A DNA stretch of 42,698 nt from an uncultured Caryophanales bacterium. Lineage in GTDB: Bacteria > Bacillota_I > Bacilli_A > RF39 > UBA660. The notes under the pieces were generated by a model that was given only the letters and a program-made list of their open reading frames with translations, was not told where the DNA came from and made no database searches. Where the stretch lies: assembly GCA_947164795.1 (NCBI GenBank), contig CAMUXV010000007.1:1-42698 (forward strand), given 5' to 3'. The stretch's first letter is position 1. The number at the start of each line of letters is the position of its first letter. Below, piece by piece: positions 16,351 to 23,936 of this stretch. Both the position numbers and the translations under genes were made by a program.

Positions 16351-16876
16351 TGGTTTTACTGAAGATTGGGTTCCTATTAGTTCTATTGCGAATGGTTGTA
16401 TTGTTTTGAATAATAAAATTAAAGTCACTGGTGTTAAAATTAAACCTAGAAATATATTTATTCTTGATCAAGCTACACAAGATAATGTAATAGTGGCTTT
16501 AAAAAACTTTTATAATATGATTGATTTTGAATTTTGGCTTATTAGTGCTGATAGACCTGTAGATCTTAATGCTTATTTAGCTAGATTACAGTTATTATAT
16601 AATCAGAGTACTAGTCCAGCTATTAGGAAACTTATTAATCAGGATATTGATAAAGCTAATTCTTTTATGGATAATAATATTACTGATACTGAGTATTATA
16701 TATTATTTAGGGAGAAGAATGATGATTTGATTCAGAAGAGACTTAGAACTTTGATTACTGGTTTAGCTAATAGTGGGTTAGAAGCTGTTCAAACTTCTAA
16801 TGATGATTTGAGAGTAATTCTTGATAATTTTCTTAATAGTGGAATGACTACTAATTTTAAGGTGGTGACTTCGTAA
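16322..16876 (+). CDS. VirB4 N-terminal domain as a separate protein
   Basis: A 184-residue protein. ATG 16322 follows a GGAGAGG site inside the preceding gene; an open frame further upstream is only overlap. The segment VPISSIANGCIVLNNKIKVT, followed by a helix (QDNVIVALKNFYNMID) and FEFWLISADRPVDLNAYL, matches the first domain of Firmicute VirB4 proteins, whose N-terminus typically has an I-x-DG-x-(I/V)-x-L-x-(N/D) strand pair. There is no P-loop here. The stop overlaps the start of the VirB4 ATPase gene by one base (TAATG), so the two chains are made together. I read the pair as a VirB4 divided in two genes, from pattern and order. Confidence 0.65.
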   Translation: MKNSAKKTNSGFTEDWVPISSIANGCIVLNNKIKVTGVKIKPRNIFILDQATQDNVIVALKNFYNMIDFEFWLISADRPVDLNAYLARLQLLYNQSTSPAIRKLINQDIDKANSFMDNNITDTEYYILFREKNDDLIQKRLRTLITGLANSGLEAVQTSNDDLRVILDNFLNSGMTTNFKVVTS

Positions 16877-18660
16877 TGAATTTTAAAAGTGAAATTGCTC
16901 CTAAGGGGTTACAATTTAATCCTTCGGATTTTGTTATTAGTGATAAGTATGCAACTATTTTAACAGTTATTTCTTATCCTAGATTTATTGGACCTGGTTA
17001 TTTGTCTAATCTTACTAATATGTCTGGTGTTAAGCTTGTAGTTAAACATATTCCTGTGTCTTTTAGTGTTTTATCTAAGATGCTTAATAAAGAGATATCT
17101 GATTTAAGAAGTAGATATCAACAGGAAAAGGATAGAACTATTCAAGAAAGAATTAGACAAGATGTTGATTCTCTAGAGTATTTTATCCAGCAGTTTACTG
17201 CTTCTCAAGCTAAAACTTTTGATTTTCAGATGCATATTATGATTACTGCTGATACTAGAGAAGAACTTGAAATGAAAAAAGTTAATGTTAAAAACTATAT
17301 GGATGCTATGGAACTTAGAGCTATTCCTTTAAGATTTGAGCAAGAAAGAGTATTTAAGTCTATGCTTCCTATATTTGAAAAGCAAGTAGTGGAGGATAGG
17401 ATAGGTACTCCAATGCCTTCTCCTACAATGGCTGCAATGTATCCTTTTATCTTTGATAGTATTAAGGATGATGGATTATCTACTTTACTTGGTGTTGATT
17501 TTTCTGGGGGAGTAGTATTATTTAATCAATTCTTGTATCAACTTAGAAAAGAGAGTAATAGGAATAATGCTAATATGATTATGCTAGGTACTTCTGGTAG
17601 TGGTAAGAGTACTGCGGCTAAATTAATTCTTAGAAGTCATATTAGAAATGGATATCAAATTGTTGCTGTAGACCCTGAGGGTGAAATTAGTGAAATGACC
17701 AGAATGTATGGTGGAGATGTAGTGGACCTTGGTAAAGGTGGAGAATACGGTATGGTCAATCCACTTGAGGTTATTATGGATGCAGATGAAACTGAAATTC
17801 AAAATGGTCTTGGATATACTGTTCTTAATAAGACATTGCAATCGTTAAAAGCGTTTATGAAGTATTATTCTCCTGATATTGAAGAAGATGTTTTGGCTTT
17901 ATTTAGTGAAGTTGTTCAAGATACTTATGCTAGGTTTGGTATTACATTTACTAGTGATTTTTCAAAATTTACTTCAGATGATTATCCTATATTTAGTGAT
18001 GTATATGTTACTGTTACTAGTAAACTTACTTCTATGACAGAGAAGACTCACGAAAGAGATGTTATGGAAAGGCTTGAACTTAAACTTAGACCTTTAGTTA
18101 GAGAGCTTCAATATTATTTTAACGGTAAAACTTCTATAAATACTGATAGTGATTTTTTAGTATTTAATATTAAGGAACTTATGAATTCTGATGCTAATAT
18201 TCGTAATGCTCTATTATTTAATATTCTTAAATTTGCTTGGGGATTATGTTTAAATCCTGATGTTAATACTATTTTATCTGTTGATGAAGCTCATGTTCTT
18301 TTGGGAGCTAAAAATGAACTTGGTGCTGAATTCTTAGCACAAGTTCAAAGAAGAGCAAGAAAATATAATACTGGTACTATTATAATTACTCAGCAACCAT
18401 CTGATTTTGTTGCTGATGGAATTCTTATGCATGGTAAGGCTATATTTGATAATTCATCTTATTATTTAGTAATGGGATTGAAAAAACAATCAGTGGATGA
18501 TTTATCTATGCTTATTGATTTAAATGATAATGAAAAAGAAGCTATTAAGAGGTTTAGTCAGGGTGAAGCATTATTTGTTTGTGGTAATAGAAGAATGCAA
18601 ATTAATGTTATTGCTACTGATGATGAATTAGAATCATTTGGCTCTGGTGGTGGATTATAG
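16876..18660 (+). CDS. virB4: VirB4/TraC-type T4SS ATPase
   Basis: A 594-residue ATPase, the central energiser of type IV secretion. Seen: Walker A GTSGSGKS (about residues 238-245), the following DPEGEISEM motif, Walker B TILSVDEAHVLLG (Asp-Glu at about 470-471), then QVQRRARKYNTGTIIITQQP, the conserved arginine and QQP motif of VirB4/TraC/HerA-family enzymes. The stretch before the P-loop (about 235 residues) is shorter than in full-length VirB4; the missing first domain is encoded by the overlapping upstream gene. The end GSGGGL is a short flexible tail. An M23 hydrolase gene follows after 27 bases. Confidence 0.93.
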   Translation: MNFKSEIAPKGLQFNPSDFVISDKYATILTVISYPRFIGPGYLSNLTNMSGVKLVVKHIPVSFSVLSKMLNKEISDLRSRYQQEKDRTIQERIRQDVDSLEYFIQQFTASQAKTFDFQMHIMITADTREELEMKKVNVKNYMDAMELRAIPLRFEQERVFKSMLPIFEKQVVEDRIGTPMPSPTMAAMYPFIFDSIKDDGLSTLLGVDFSGGVVLFNQFLYQLRKESNRNNANMIMLGTSGSGKSTAAKLILRSHIRNGYQIVAVDPEGEISEMTRMYGGDVVDLGKGGEYGMVNPLEVIMDADETEIQNGLGYTVLNKTLQSLKAFMKYYSPDIEEDVLALFSEVVQDTYARFGITFTSDFSKFTSDDYPIFSDVYVTVTSKLTSMTEKTHERDVMERLELKLRPLVRELQYYFNGKTSINTDSDFLVFNIKELMNSDANIRNALLFNILKFAWGLCLNPDVNTILSVDEAHVLLGAKNELGAEFLAQVQRRARKYNTGTIIITQQPSDFVADGILMHGKAIFDNSSYYLVMGLKKQSVDDLSMLIDLNDNEKEAIKRFSQGEALFVCGNRRMQINVIATDDELESFGSGGGL

Positions 18661-18669
18661 TTTTAATAT

Positions 18670-18689
18670 ATGAAGTGAGGTGGCTTCAT
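18670..18689 (+). promoter_or_regulatory. Hairpin with SD in loop and start codon in stem (M23 gene)
   Basis: ATGAAG (18670-18675) can pair with CTTCAT (18684-18689). The loop TGAGGTGG holds the SD (GAGGTGG) and the right arm includes the first bases of the ATG at 18688. This could modulate translation of the hydrolase; it is a short 6-bp stem, so the effect is uncertain. Confidence 0.4.
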
Positions 18690-19635
18690 GAAAAAAAATA
18701 TAAATAAAGAAGAAAATAGAGTTTCTAAAAATAGTGATATTAGGGGTATTGTTAATAATAATTTAAGAAATAATGACAGTGTTAAAAAGGCAGATAGTGA
18801 TAGTATTGCTAATGAACAACCAAATAGTCAAGAAGTTATTAATAGTTCATTGGATAATTTTGATGAAGTAGATACTAGTAAAGAATTAAAGGCAGGAATT
18901 AAATTAGTCAGAAAAATTATTCGTATTATTATTATTCCTATTTTAATTTCTGCTTTTTTCTTTTTACTAATCTTCATTGCTATAATTACAGTACTTTATA
19001 TGCTTGATATATTTGATATTGATTCTAGTTCTAGTGGAAGTAATAATATTACTTATGACTTGTCGTCATATGTTTCTACTACTGATAATAATGATTATTG
19101 GTGGCCTATTGGTAGTAGAGAAACTACTACCATAGATGGAAAATTATTTGCAATGGGTGATCCTGGCTCCAATGAGCTTTCAGCTTATTTTAATGGTAAT
19201 GATGAAGTACACAAAGGGCGTCATTTTGGTATAGATATTAGTGCGGGCATTAATGAAGAAAATGTAATTGCTTCAAAGGATGGAAAAGTAATATATCCAT
19301 ATGCTGACTCTCCAATTGATATTGGTACGTGTCAAGATTATTATGGTGCAAGAATTAACTGTTCTGGATATGGTAATTATGTTATGATTGAGCATAATGA
19401 TGGTGCTGTTACTTTATATGGTCATATGTATGAAAATTCTATTACTGTGAGAGAAGGAGATATTGTTAAGCAGGGGCAAGTAATTGGTAAGAGTGGATCA
19501 TCTGGTGATTCCACTGGAGGCCATTTACATTTTGAAATTAGACCTAATGGTACTCCTGTTGATCCGTTGGATTATGTTTCTGCTAATAATCCTAGACCAG
19601 GTAAGACTTATTATCAGAGAGATGTTATTAATTAA
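18688..19635 (+). CDS. M23 peptidoglycan hydrolase of the T4SS
   Basis: A 315-residue membrane-anchored endopeptidase. A polar cytoplasmic N-terminus (residues 1-75, Asn/Ser/Lys-rich) precedes one membrane helix (about 80-107). A Ser-rich linker and an LytM/M23 domain (about 165-300) follow. Zinc ligands are visible in GRHFGIDIS (His, Asp) and GHLHFEI (His-x-His), with YGHMY between them, so the site looks intact. M23 enzymes cut peptide cross-links in peptidoglycan. Gram-positive conjugation systems carry such an enzyme at this position to open the wall, replacing VirB1. The start ATG 18688 is unambiguous. Confidence 0.88.
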   Translation: MKKNINKEENRVSKNSDIRGIVNNNLRNNDSVKKADSDSIANEQPNSQEVINSSLDNFDEVDTSKELKAGIKLVRKIIRIIIIPILISAFFFLLIFIAIITVLYMLDIFDIDSSSSGSNNITYDLSSYVSTTDNNDYWWPIGSRETTTIDGKLFAMGDPGSNELSAYFNGNDEVHKGRHFGIDISAGINEENVIASKDGKVIYPYADSPIDIGTCQDYYGARINCSGYGNYVMIEHNDGAVTLYGHMYENSITVREGDIVKQGQVIGKSGSSGDSTGGHLHFEIRPNGTPVDPLDYVSANNPRPGKTYYQRDVIN

Positions 19636-19647
19636 GGAGGAAGTATA

Positions 19648-20505
19648 GTGAAAAGGGATGATAGAAAAACTTTAATTGTTATTCTTATTATATGTGTTAT
19701 TTGCTGCTTAATTGTTTTTCTTGTAAATAGGAAAAGCAATGTAGATAAATTATCTTTTGTTGATGATTATAGTACTTTCTTTTCTGTTACTAGAGAAGTT
19801 GACAATTATATTAATTATATTGCTAAGGATGACAGGAGTAGTATTATTAATTTATTAGATAATAAATATATTAGTAACAGTAATGTTGATGAATTAAAGT
19901 TTGATAATTATACTTCTTTTACTAGTTTAGATTCGAGAAATATCAGCTATGTAAAAATTGGTAAGAATTATTTATATTTAGTTAAGGGTAAGATTATTGA
20001 AGTAAATTATGACACAACAATTATTATTGATGATGATTTTATGATACTTGTCTTAAATGATACTTTAAATAATTCTTATTCTGTGTACCCTGTTAATGGT
20101 AAAAATTTTGAGGAAATTATTAATAGCATTAAAAAAATTAATATAGATAGTAACGATGTAAATGGTATAATAAAGTCTAATCAACTTAGTGATGTAGATG
20201 TTTGTAAATTATATTTTTCTGATTATGTCAATAAACTCTTAAATAATACTAGGGAAGCATATGATATGCTTAATAGTGATATGAAAAAGAAATTTGATGG
20301 TTATGAGGATTTTGATAAGCAGATTAATGATAATTTGGATAAGATTACTTCATTAAGTAAATTATGTAAAAAAGATGAATATAAAGATGGTAGAGTATAT
20401 TCTGTTATTGATAATAATGAAAATAGTTACTTTTTTACTGAGAATGGAGTTATGAATTATAAGGTTGATTTTTATTTTAAAAATACTGATAAAATTGGGG
20501 AATAA
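19648..20505 (+). CDS. Bitopic protein, candidate VirB8/TcpC-like
   Basis: A 285-residue protein, GTG 19648 behind a perfect AAGGAGG. A basic N-terminus and one membrane helix (about 9-26) precede two outside halves. Each could form an NTF2-like fold: the first begins FSVTREVDNYINYIAKDD and the second begins KLYFSDYVNKLLNNTREA and ends NYKVDFYF. Single-helix proteins with two NTF2-like domains (TcpC, VirB8 relatives) are standard in Gram-positive T4SS and usually lie close to the hydrolase gene. Sequence similarity is not strong enough to see by eye, so the assignment rests on topology and neighbourhood. A terminator overlaps its stop. Confidence 0.45.
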   Translation: MKRDDRKTLIVILIICVICCLIVFLVNRKSNVDKLSFVDDYSTFFSVTREVDNYINYIAKDDRSSIINLLDNKYISNSNVDELKFDNYTSFTSLDSRNISYVKIGKNYLYLVKGKIIEVNYDTTIIIDDDFMILVLNDTLNNSYSVYPVNGKNFEEIINSIKKINIDSNDVNGIIKSNQLSDVDVCKLYFSDYVNKLLNNTREAYDMLNSDMKKKFDGYEDFDKQINDNLDKITSLSKLCKKDEYKDGRVYSVIDNNENSYFFTENGVMNYKVDFYFKNTDKIGE

Positions 20506-20520
20506 GCCCCTTTTTCTTTT
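20497..20520 (+). terminator. Terminator after the VirB8-like gene
   Basis: GGGG (20497-20500), 6-base loop containing the stop codon, CCCC (20507-20510), then TTTTTCTTTT. The stem is short but all G-C in an AT-rich setting. Confidence 0.6.
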
Positions 20521-20531
20521 TAAAAATTTTG

Positions 20532-20560
20532 TTTACTTTTTAAACTAATGATGCTATAAT
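20532..20560 (+). promoter_or_regulatory. Promoter of the VirD4-like gene
   Basis: -35 TTTACT (20532-20537), 17-base spacer, extended -10 TGCTATAAT (hexamer 20555-20560), then TGTGGAGG and ATG 20586. Confidence 0.7.
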
Positions 20561-20585
20561 AGTGTTAGTTTGTGGAGGTATATAT

Positions 20586-22748
20586 ATGAAAATTAAGGTA
20601 GAAAAGAAAGATTTGATTATTTTTATTTGTTTTTGTTTCTTTTTGTTATATCTTTGTGCTATAGGTGTACTTAATGTTGCTAATATTTTTTCTACTGGTA
20701 AATTTTATGGTTTTTTACCTTTTATGGCATTTACTGGTAAGTATATTGGAGCGACTTTTTTATTATTTATTGTTTCGCTTATTGGTATCTTTTTGGCTGT
20801 TAAATCTTATATCTTTAGTAGTGATAAGGGCGGATTTGGACTTAGTATTGGTGCAAAAAAAGAAAAAGGATATTCTAGATGGGCTACTGACAGTGAATTT
20901 AAAAAAGGACTTGATGTTGTTAACATAAAGGATAGTAGTATACCTGCTGCAGGTATTGCTTTATATAGTAAAAAAGGCAAAATGTGGGTTGATAATGGTG
21001 AAGATCATTATTTAGTAATGGGTGCTACTGGTAGTGGTAAAACTGTTATTGTTGCGAAACCAATGATAAAGCTTCTTGCTAAGCATAATGAGTCGATGAT
21101 TTTAACTGATCCTAAAGGTGAATTGTATGAGGAGACAGCTGAAATATTAAAAGAAGCTGGTTATAATATTGTTACTTTGAATTTTAGAGATCCACAGCAT
21201 GGTAATGCTTGGAACCCGATGAGTTTGCCCTATAAATTATATAAAGAGGGAAATACTGATAAAGCTATTGAACTTTTAGATGACTTAGCTCTTAATATTC
21301 TATATGAAGAGAAGAGTAGTGGTGATCCTTTCTGGGAAAAAACTGCAGCGGATTATTTTACTGGTTTAGCATTGGGTTTATTTGAAGATGCTACTCCTGA
21401 ACAAGTTAATTTAAATAGTTTAAATTTAATGTGTAGTTTAGGTGAAGAAAGATTTGGTGGACCTAATAATAATTATATTAAAGAATATTTTAATGGTAAG
21501 GATCCTTCTAAACCTGCTTATATTAATGCTTCTGGTACGGTATTTACTGCAGATGAAACTAAGCAAGGTATTATTGCTACATTTAAGCAAAAAATTAAAT
21601 TATTCTCTTCTAGGGAAAATTTATCTGAGATGCTTTCTTATAGTGATTTTGATATGAGGGACATTGGTAGAAAGAAAACTGCGGTATTTTTAATTGTACA
21701 AGATGAGAAGAAAACACTTCATCCACTTGCTACAATATTTATTAAACAGTGTTATGAAACTCTTATAGATGTTGCTCAAGAATCTGGAGGAAAACTTCCA
21801 TTTAGAACTAATTTTATTTTGGATGAGTTTGCTAATATGCCACCTTTAAAGGATGTTACTACAATGGTTACTGCTGCGAGAAGTAGACTTATTAGATTTA
21901 CTTTTATTATTCAGAACTTTGCACAGCTTACTCAAGTATATGGTAAAGAAAACGGAGATACTATTCGTGGTAATTGTAATTTGTTGTATTTAATTAGTAG
22001 TGAAATTGCTGCTCTTGAAGAGATTAGTAAAATGTGTGGTGAAGTTAAATCTAAAGAAAAAGATAAAACTGCTTCGACACCTCTTGTAACTGTTAGTGAT
22101 TTACAAAGACTTAGCAAGTTTGAAATTATTGTTTTAAGAAGAAGATTATTTCCTTATAAGACTAGATTTCAAACTGACTTTGAGGTTGATTGGGGAAAGA
22201 GTTATCCAAATTCTACTCCTCCAACTAGAGAAAAGAAAACTGTTGAACTATTTGATATAAGAGAGTTTGTTAAAGCTAAAAAGCAAGAAAAGATGGCTAA
22301 TATGGAATCTTTTCAACCATCAGGTCCTTTTGGCGGGGCTAATCCTTTTATTGGAACTAGTCCATTTGGTGGTTCATCAATGGGAGGAAATCCATTTGCA
22401 GGTTCTAATCCATTTGGTGGTTCTGTTCCTAGTTTTATGAATGAGCCTATTAAATCAAATGATGATAGTGATGGCTTTAATATTGATGATTTAGTTAAGA
22501 AGATAGATGCTAAAATAGCGGAAATTGAAAAAGAAGAGGAACTTGCCAAAGAAAATAAGATATCTAATGATGTTTCATTAAAAGATTTAGTTCCTAATAA
22601 AACTATTGATGTTTCTATTGAAGATAATAGTGATGATAATAAAGAAACTACAGAGTTAAATAATAGTGTTGATAAAAGAGAAGTAACTACTGTATATGAA
22701 GATAATACTGATGATGACTTCTTTGATGATTTCTTTAGTGATGATTGA
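20586..22748 (+). CDS. virD4: VirD4/TraG-type coupling ATPase
   Basis: A 720-residue protein that would feed substrate (DNA or protein) into the T4SS channel. ATG 20586 follows GTGGAGG. Two membrane helices (about 8-32 and 46-74) precede the motor. Seen: Walker A GATGSGKT (about 146-153), LTDPKGELYEET, QDEKKTLHPLATIF and Walker B FILDEFANMPP (Asp-Glu about 413-414), in TraG/VirD4 order. After the motor (about 575 on) comes a low-complexity segment with repeated NPF/PFGG units (GANPFIG, TSPFGGS, GGNPFAG, SNPFGGS) and an acidic tail. The tail may be a docking region. It has its own promoter and terminator, so it can be regulated separately from the rest of the block. No relaxase is nearby. Confidence 0.92.
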   Translation: MKIKVEKKDLIIFICFCFFLLYLCAIGVLNVANIFSTGKFYGFLPFMAFTGKYIGATFLLFIVSLIGIFLAVKSYIFSSDKGGFGLSIGAKKEKGYSRWATDSEFKKGLDVVNIKDSSIPAAGIALYSKKGKMWVDNGEDHYLVMGATGSGKTVIVAKPMIKLLAKHNESMILTDPKGELYEETAEILKEAGYNIVTLNFRDPQHGNAWNPMSLPYKLYKEGNTDKAIELLDDLALNILYEEKSSGDPFWEKTAADYFTGLALGLFEDATPEQVNLNSLNLMCSLGEERFGGPNNNYIKEYFNGKDPSKPAYINASGTVFTADETKQGIIATFKQKIKLFSSRENLSEMLSYSDFDMRDIGRKKTAVFLIVQDEKKTLHPLATIFIKQCYETLIDVAQESGGKLPFRTNFILDEFANMPPLKDVTTMVTAARSRLIRFTFIIQNFAQLTQVYGKENGDTIRGNCNLLYLISSEIAALEEISKMCGEVKSKEKDKTASTPLVTVSDLQRLSKFEIIVLRRRLFPYKTRFQTDFEVDWGKSYPNSTPPTREKKTVELFDIREFVKAKKQEKMANMESFQPSGPFGGANPFIGTSPFGGSSMGGNPFAGSNPFGGSVPSFMNEPIKSNDDSDGFNIDDLVKKIDAKIAEIEKEEELAKENKISNDVSLKDLVPNKTIDVSIEDNSDDNKETTELNNSVDKREVTTVYEDNTDDDFFDDFFSDD

Positions 22749-22775
22749 AATGTAACTAATATGTTACATTTTTTT
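22748..22775 (+). terminator. Strong terminator closing the Tad/T4SS block
   Basis: AAATGTAAC (22748-22756) / GTTACATTT (22763-22771), loop TAATAT, T-run to 22775. It overlaps the last base of the TGA stop. Confidence 0.8.
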
Positions 22776-22787
22776 GTGTTTATTAAC

Positions 22788-22816
22788 TTTTCAAATATAA
22801 TTCCTGCGTATATATT
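22788..22816 (+). promoter_or_regulatory. Candidate promoter of the rhodanese gene
   Basis: -35-like TTTTCA (22788-22793), 17-base spacer, -10 TATATT (22811-22816), then AGAGGTG and ATG 22834. Alternatives exist in this AT-rich stretch. Confidence 0.35.
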
Positions 22817-22833
22817 ATATTAGAGGTGTTAAT

Positions 22834-23109
22834 ATGAATACTGTATCTATTGATGATGTAATGAAAATGGATAGTCCTATAATTGTTGATGTAAGAGATA
22901 ATTATTCATATAATATGTCTCATGTTAAAAATTCTATTAATATTCCATATTATAATTTACTCAATAATTTTTCGCATTATCTTGATAAGAATAAGGTTTA
23001 TTATTTATATTGTGGAGAGGGTAAACAGAGTCTTGAAATAAGTAAAAGACTTAATTCTTTTGGATATAATACTATGTCTATTTCAGGAGGATTTATTTCA
23101 TTTAAATAG
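22834..23109 (+). CDS. Single-domain rhodanese-like sulfurtransferase
   Basis: A 91-residue protein, ATG 22834 behind AGAGGTG. It is one rhodanese domain: IIVDVRDNYSYNMSHV, then INIPYYNL and the active loop YLYCGEGKQSLEIS, whose Cys (about residue 60) would carry the persulfide; SGGF closes the domain. Slightly short for the family (usually about 100), but the core is complete. Such proteins move sulfur for tRNA thiolation or Fe-S assembly. sufB lies one gene away, which is suggestive but not proof of a link. Confidence 0.85.
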   Translation: MNTVSIDDVMKMDSPIIVDVRDNYSYNMSHVKNSINIPYYNLLNNFSHYLDKNKVYYLYCGEGKQSLEISKRLNSFGYNTMSISGGFISFK

Positions 23110-23125
23110 ATTTATTTCATATATT
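23097..23125 (+). promoter_or_regulatory. Candidate sigma-E-type promoter of yunB
   Basis: CATATATT (23118-23125) resembles the sigma-E -10 (CATAnnnT), with TTCATTT (23097-23103) 14 bases upstream as a weak -35. Transcription would begin at or next to the ATG at 23131, and no SD is present. A sigma-A reading (TATATT, 23120-23125) is also possible. Confidence 0.35.
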
Positions 23126-23130
23126 TTAGT

Positions 23131-23868
23131 ATGATGTTGATACTAAAGAAAAAAAAGAAGAAAAGACTTTTTTCTTCAATAATTTTTTTAATTGTTATTT
23201 CTATTATTTTTTCAATACTGTTTATTAAGTTTTATTCTGATAAAGCTGTTCCTGTTATTATTGATTACTCACAAGATGAAATTAAAAGATTGATGCTTTT
23301 GGTTATTAATACTTCTATTGGTGAATATGCTAGTAAAACTGATACTAATGATCTTTTTATTGTTAGATATAATAGTAGTGGAGAAATTATTTTAATTGAT
23401 TTTGATTCTAATAAATCTTCTTTAGTATTAAATAATATTACTAATTTAATAGAGTATAATTTAAATGAAATAGAAAAAGGAAATATTGATAAGTTTAGAG
23501 ATTATTATAGTGATTATAATTTTAATCTTTTAAAAAAGGGTATTGTAGTAGAGGTGCCATTTGGTACTTCCTTTAATACTAATTTTTTGAATAATTTGGG
23601 ACCTAAGGTTCCTGTGCGCATTTCTTTTACTAGAAATATTGAGACTGGTTTTAGTACTGAAGTTGTAGAATATGGTATTAACAATGCACTTTTAAAACTT
23701 AATATAATTATTAAAGTTAATGTGAGAGTTATTTTACCTATTATTAGTGATGATATTACTAATGATTTTACGATTCCTATTTCTATGAAGGTTATTCAGG
23801 GGAAGATACCTAGTTATTATATGGATGGTTTTACTACTAATTCTAATATTGTAAAGGGAAGCAACTAA
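23131..23868 (+). CDS. yunB: Sporulation protein YunB
   Basis: A 245-residue protein. A basic N-terminus (KKKKKKRLF) and a membrane helix (about 13-33) precede an outside domain. Family hallmarks are visible: VPFGTSFNTNFLNNLGPKVP, then a Glu-rich strand, EYGINNALLKLNIIIKVNV, and IPISMKVIQGKIPSYY at the end. YunB is made in the mother cell in Bacillus (sigma-E regulon) and contributes to sporulation; its biochemical role is not known. Start is ATG 23131 or 23134. Neither has a Shine-Dalgarno sequence, and the ATG directly follows a -10-like TATATT, so the message may be leaderless. Confidence 0.82.
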   Translation: MMLILKKKKKKRLFSSIIFLIVISIIFSILFIKFYSDKAVPVIIDYSQDEIKRLMLLVINTSIGEYASKTDTNDLFIVRYNSSGEIILIDFDSNKSSLVLNNITNLIEYNLNEIEKGNIDKFRDYYSDYNFNLLKKGIVVEVPFGTSFNTNFLNNLGPKVPVRISFTRNIETGFSTEVVEYGINNALLKLNIIIKVNVRVILPIISDDITNDFTIPISMKVIQGKIPSYYMDGFTTNSNIVKGSN

Positions 23869-23870
23869 AT

Positions 23871-23895
23871 GTAAAGGTGCTTTCTTTTCCTTTAC
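23871..23895 (+). terminator. Weak hairpin after yunB
   Basis: GTAAAGG (23871-23877) / CCTTTAC (23889-23895) with an 11-base T-rich loop and no clear T-run after it. The right arm overlaps the sufB -35, so it may be an attenuating or regulatory hairpin rather than a terminator. Confidence 0.35.
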
Positions 23896-23919
23896 TTATT
23901 GGATAATTTAATTTATAAT
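23891..23919 (+). promoter_or_regulatory. Promoter of sufB
   Basis: -35 TTTACT (23891-23896), 17-base spacer, -10 TATAAT (23914-23919), followed closely by AGGTG and ATG 23937. Confidence 0.6.
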
Positions 23920-23936
23920 ATTTTTAGGTGATGAAT

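Noticed and set aside
22313-22549. Minus-strand frame with Pro-rich repeats
   Set aside because: It is the antisense image of the NPF/PFGG repeats of the VirD4 tail.
1625-22748. An integrative conjugative element
   Set aside because: No relaxase, integrase, att repeats or replication gene; Tad genes are part of the same block and core genes flank it. It cannot be excluded that mobility genes lie elsewhere.
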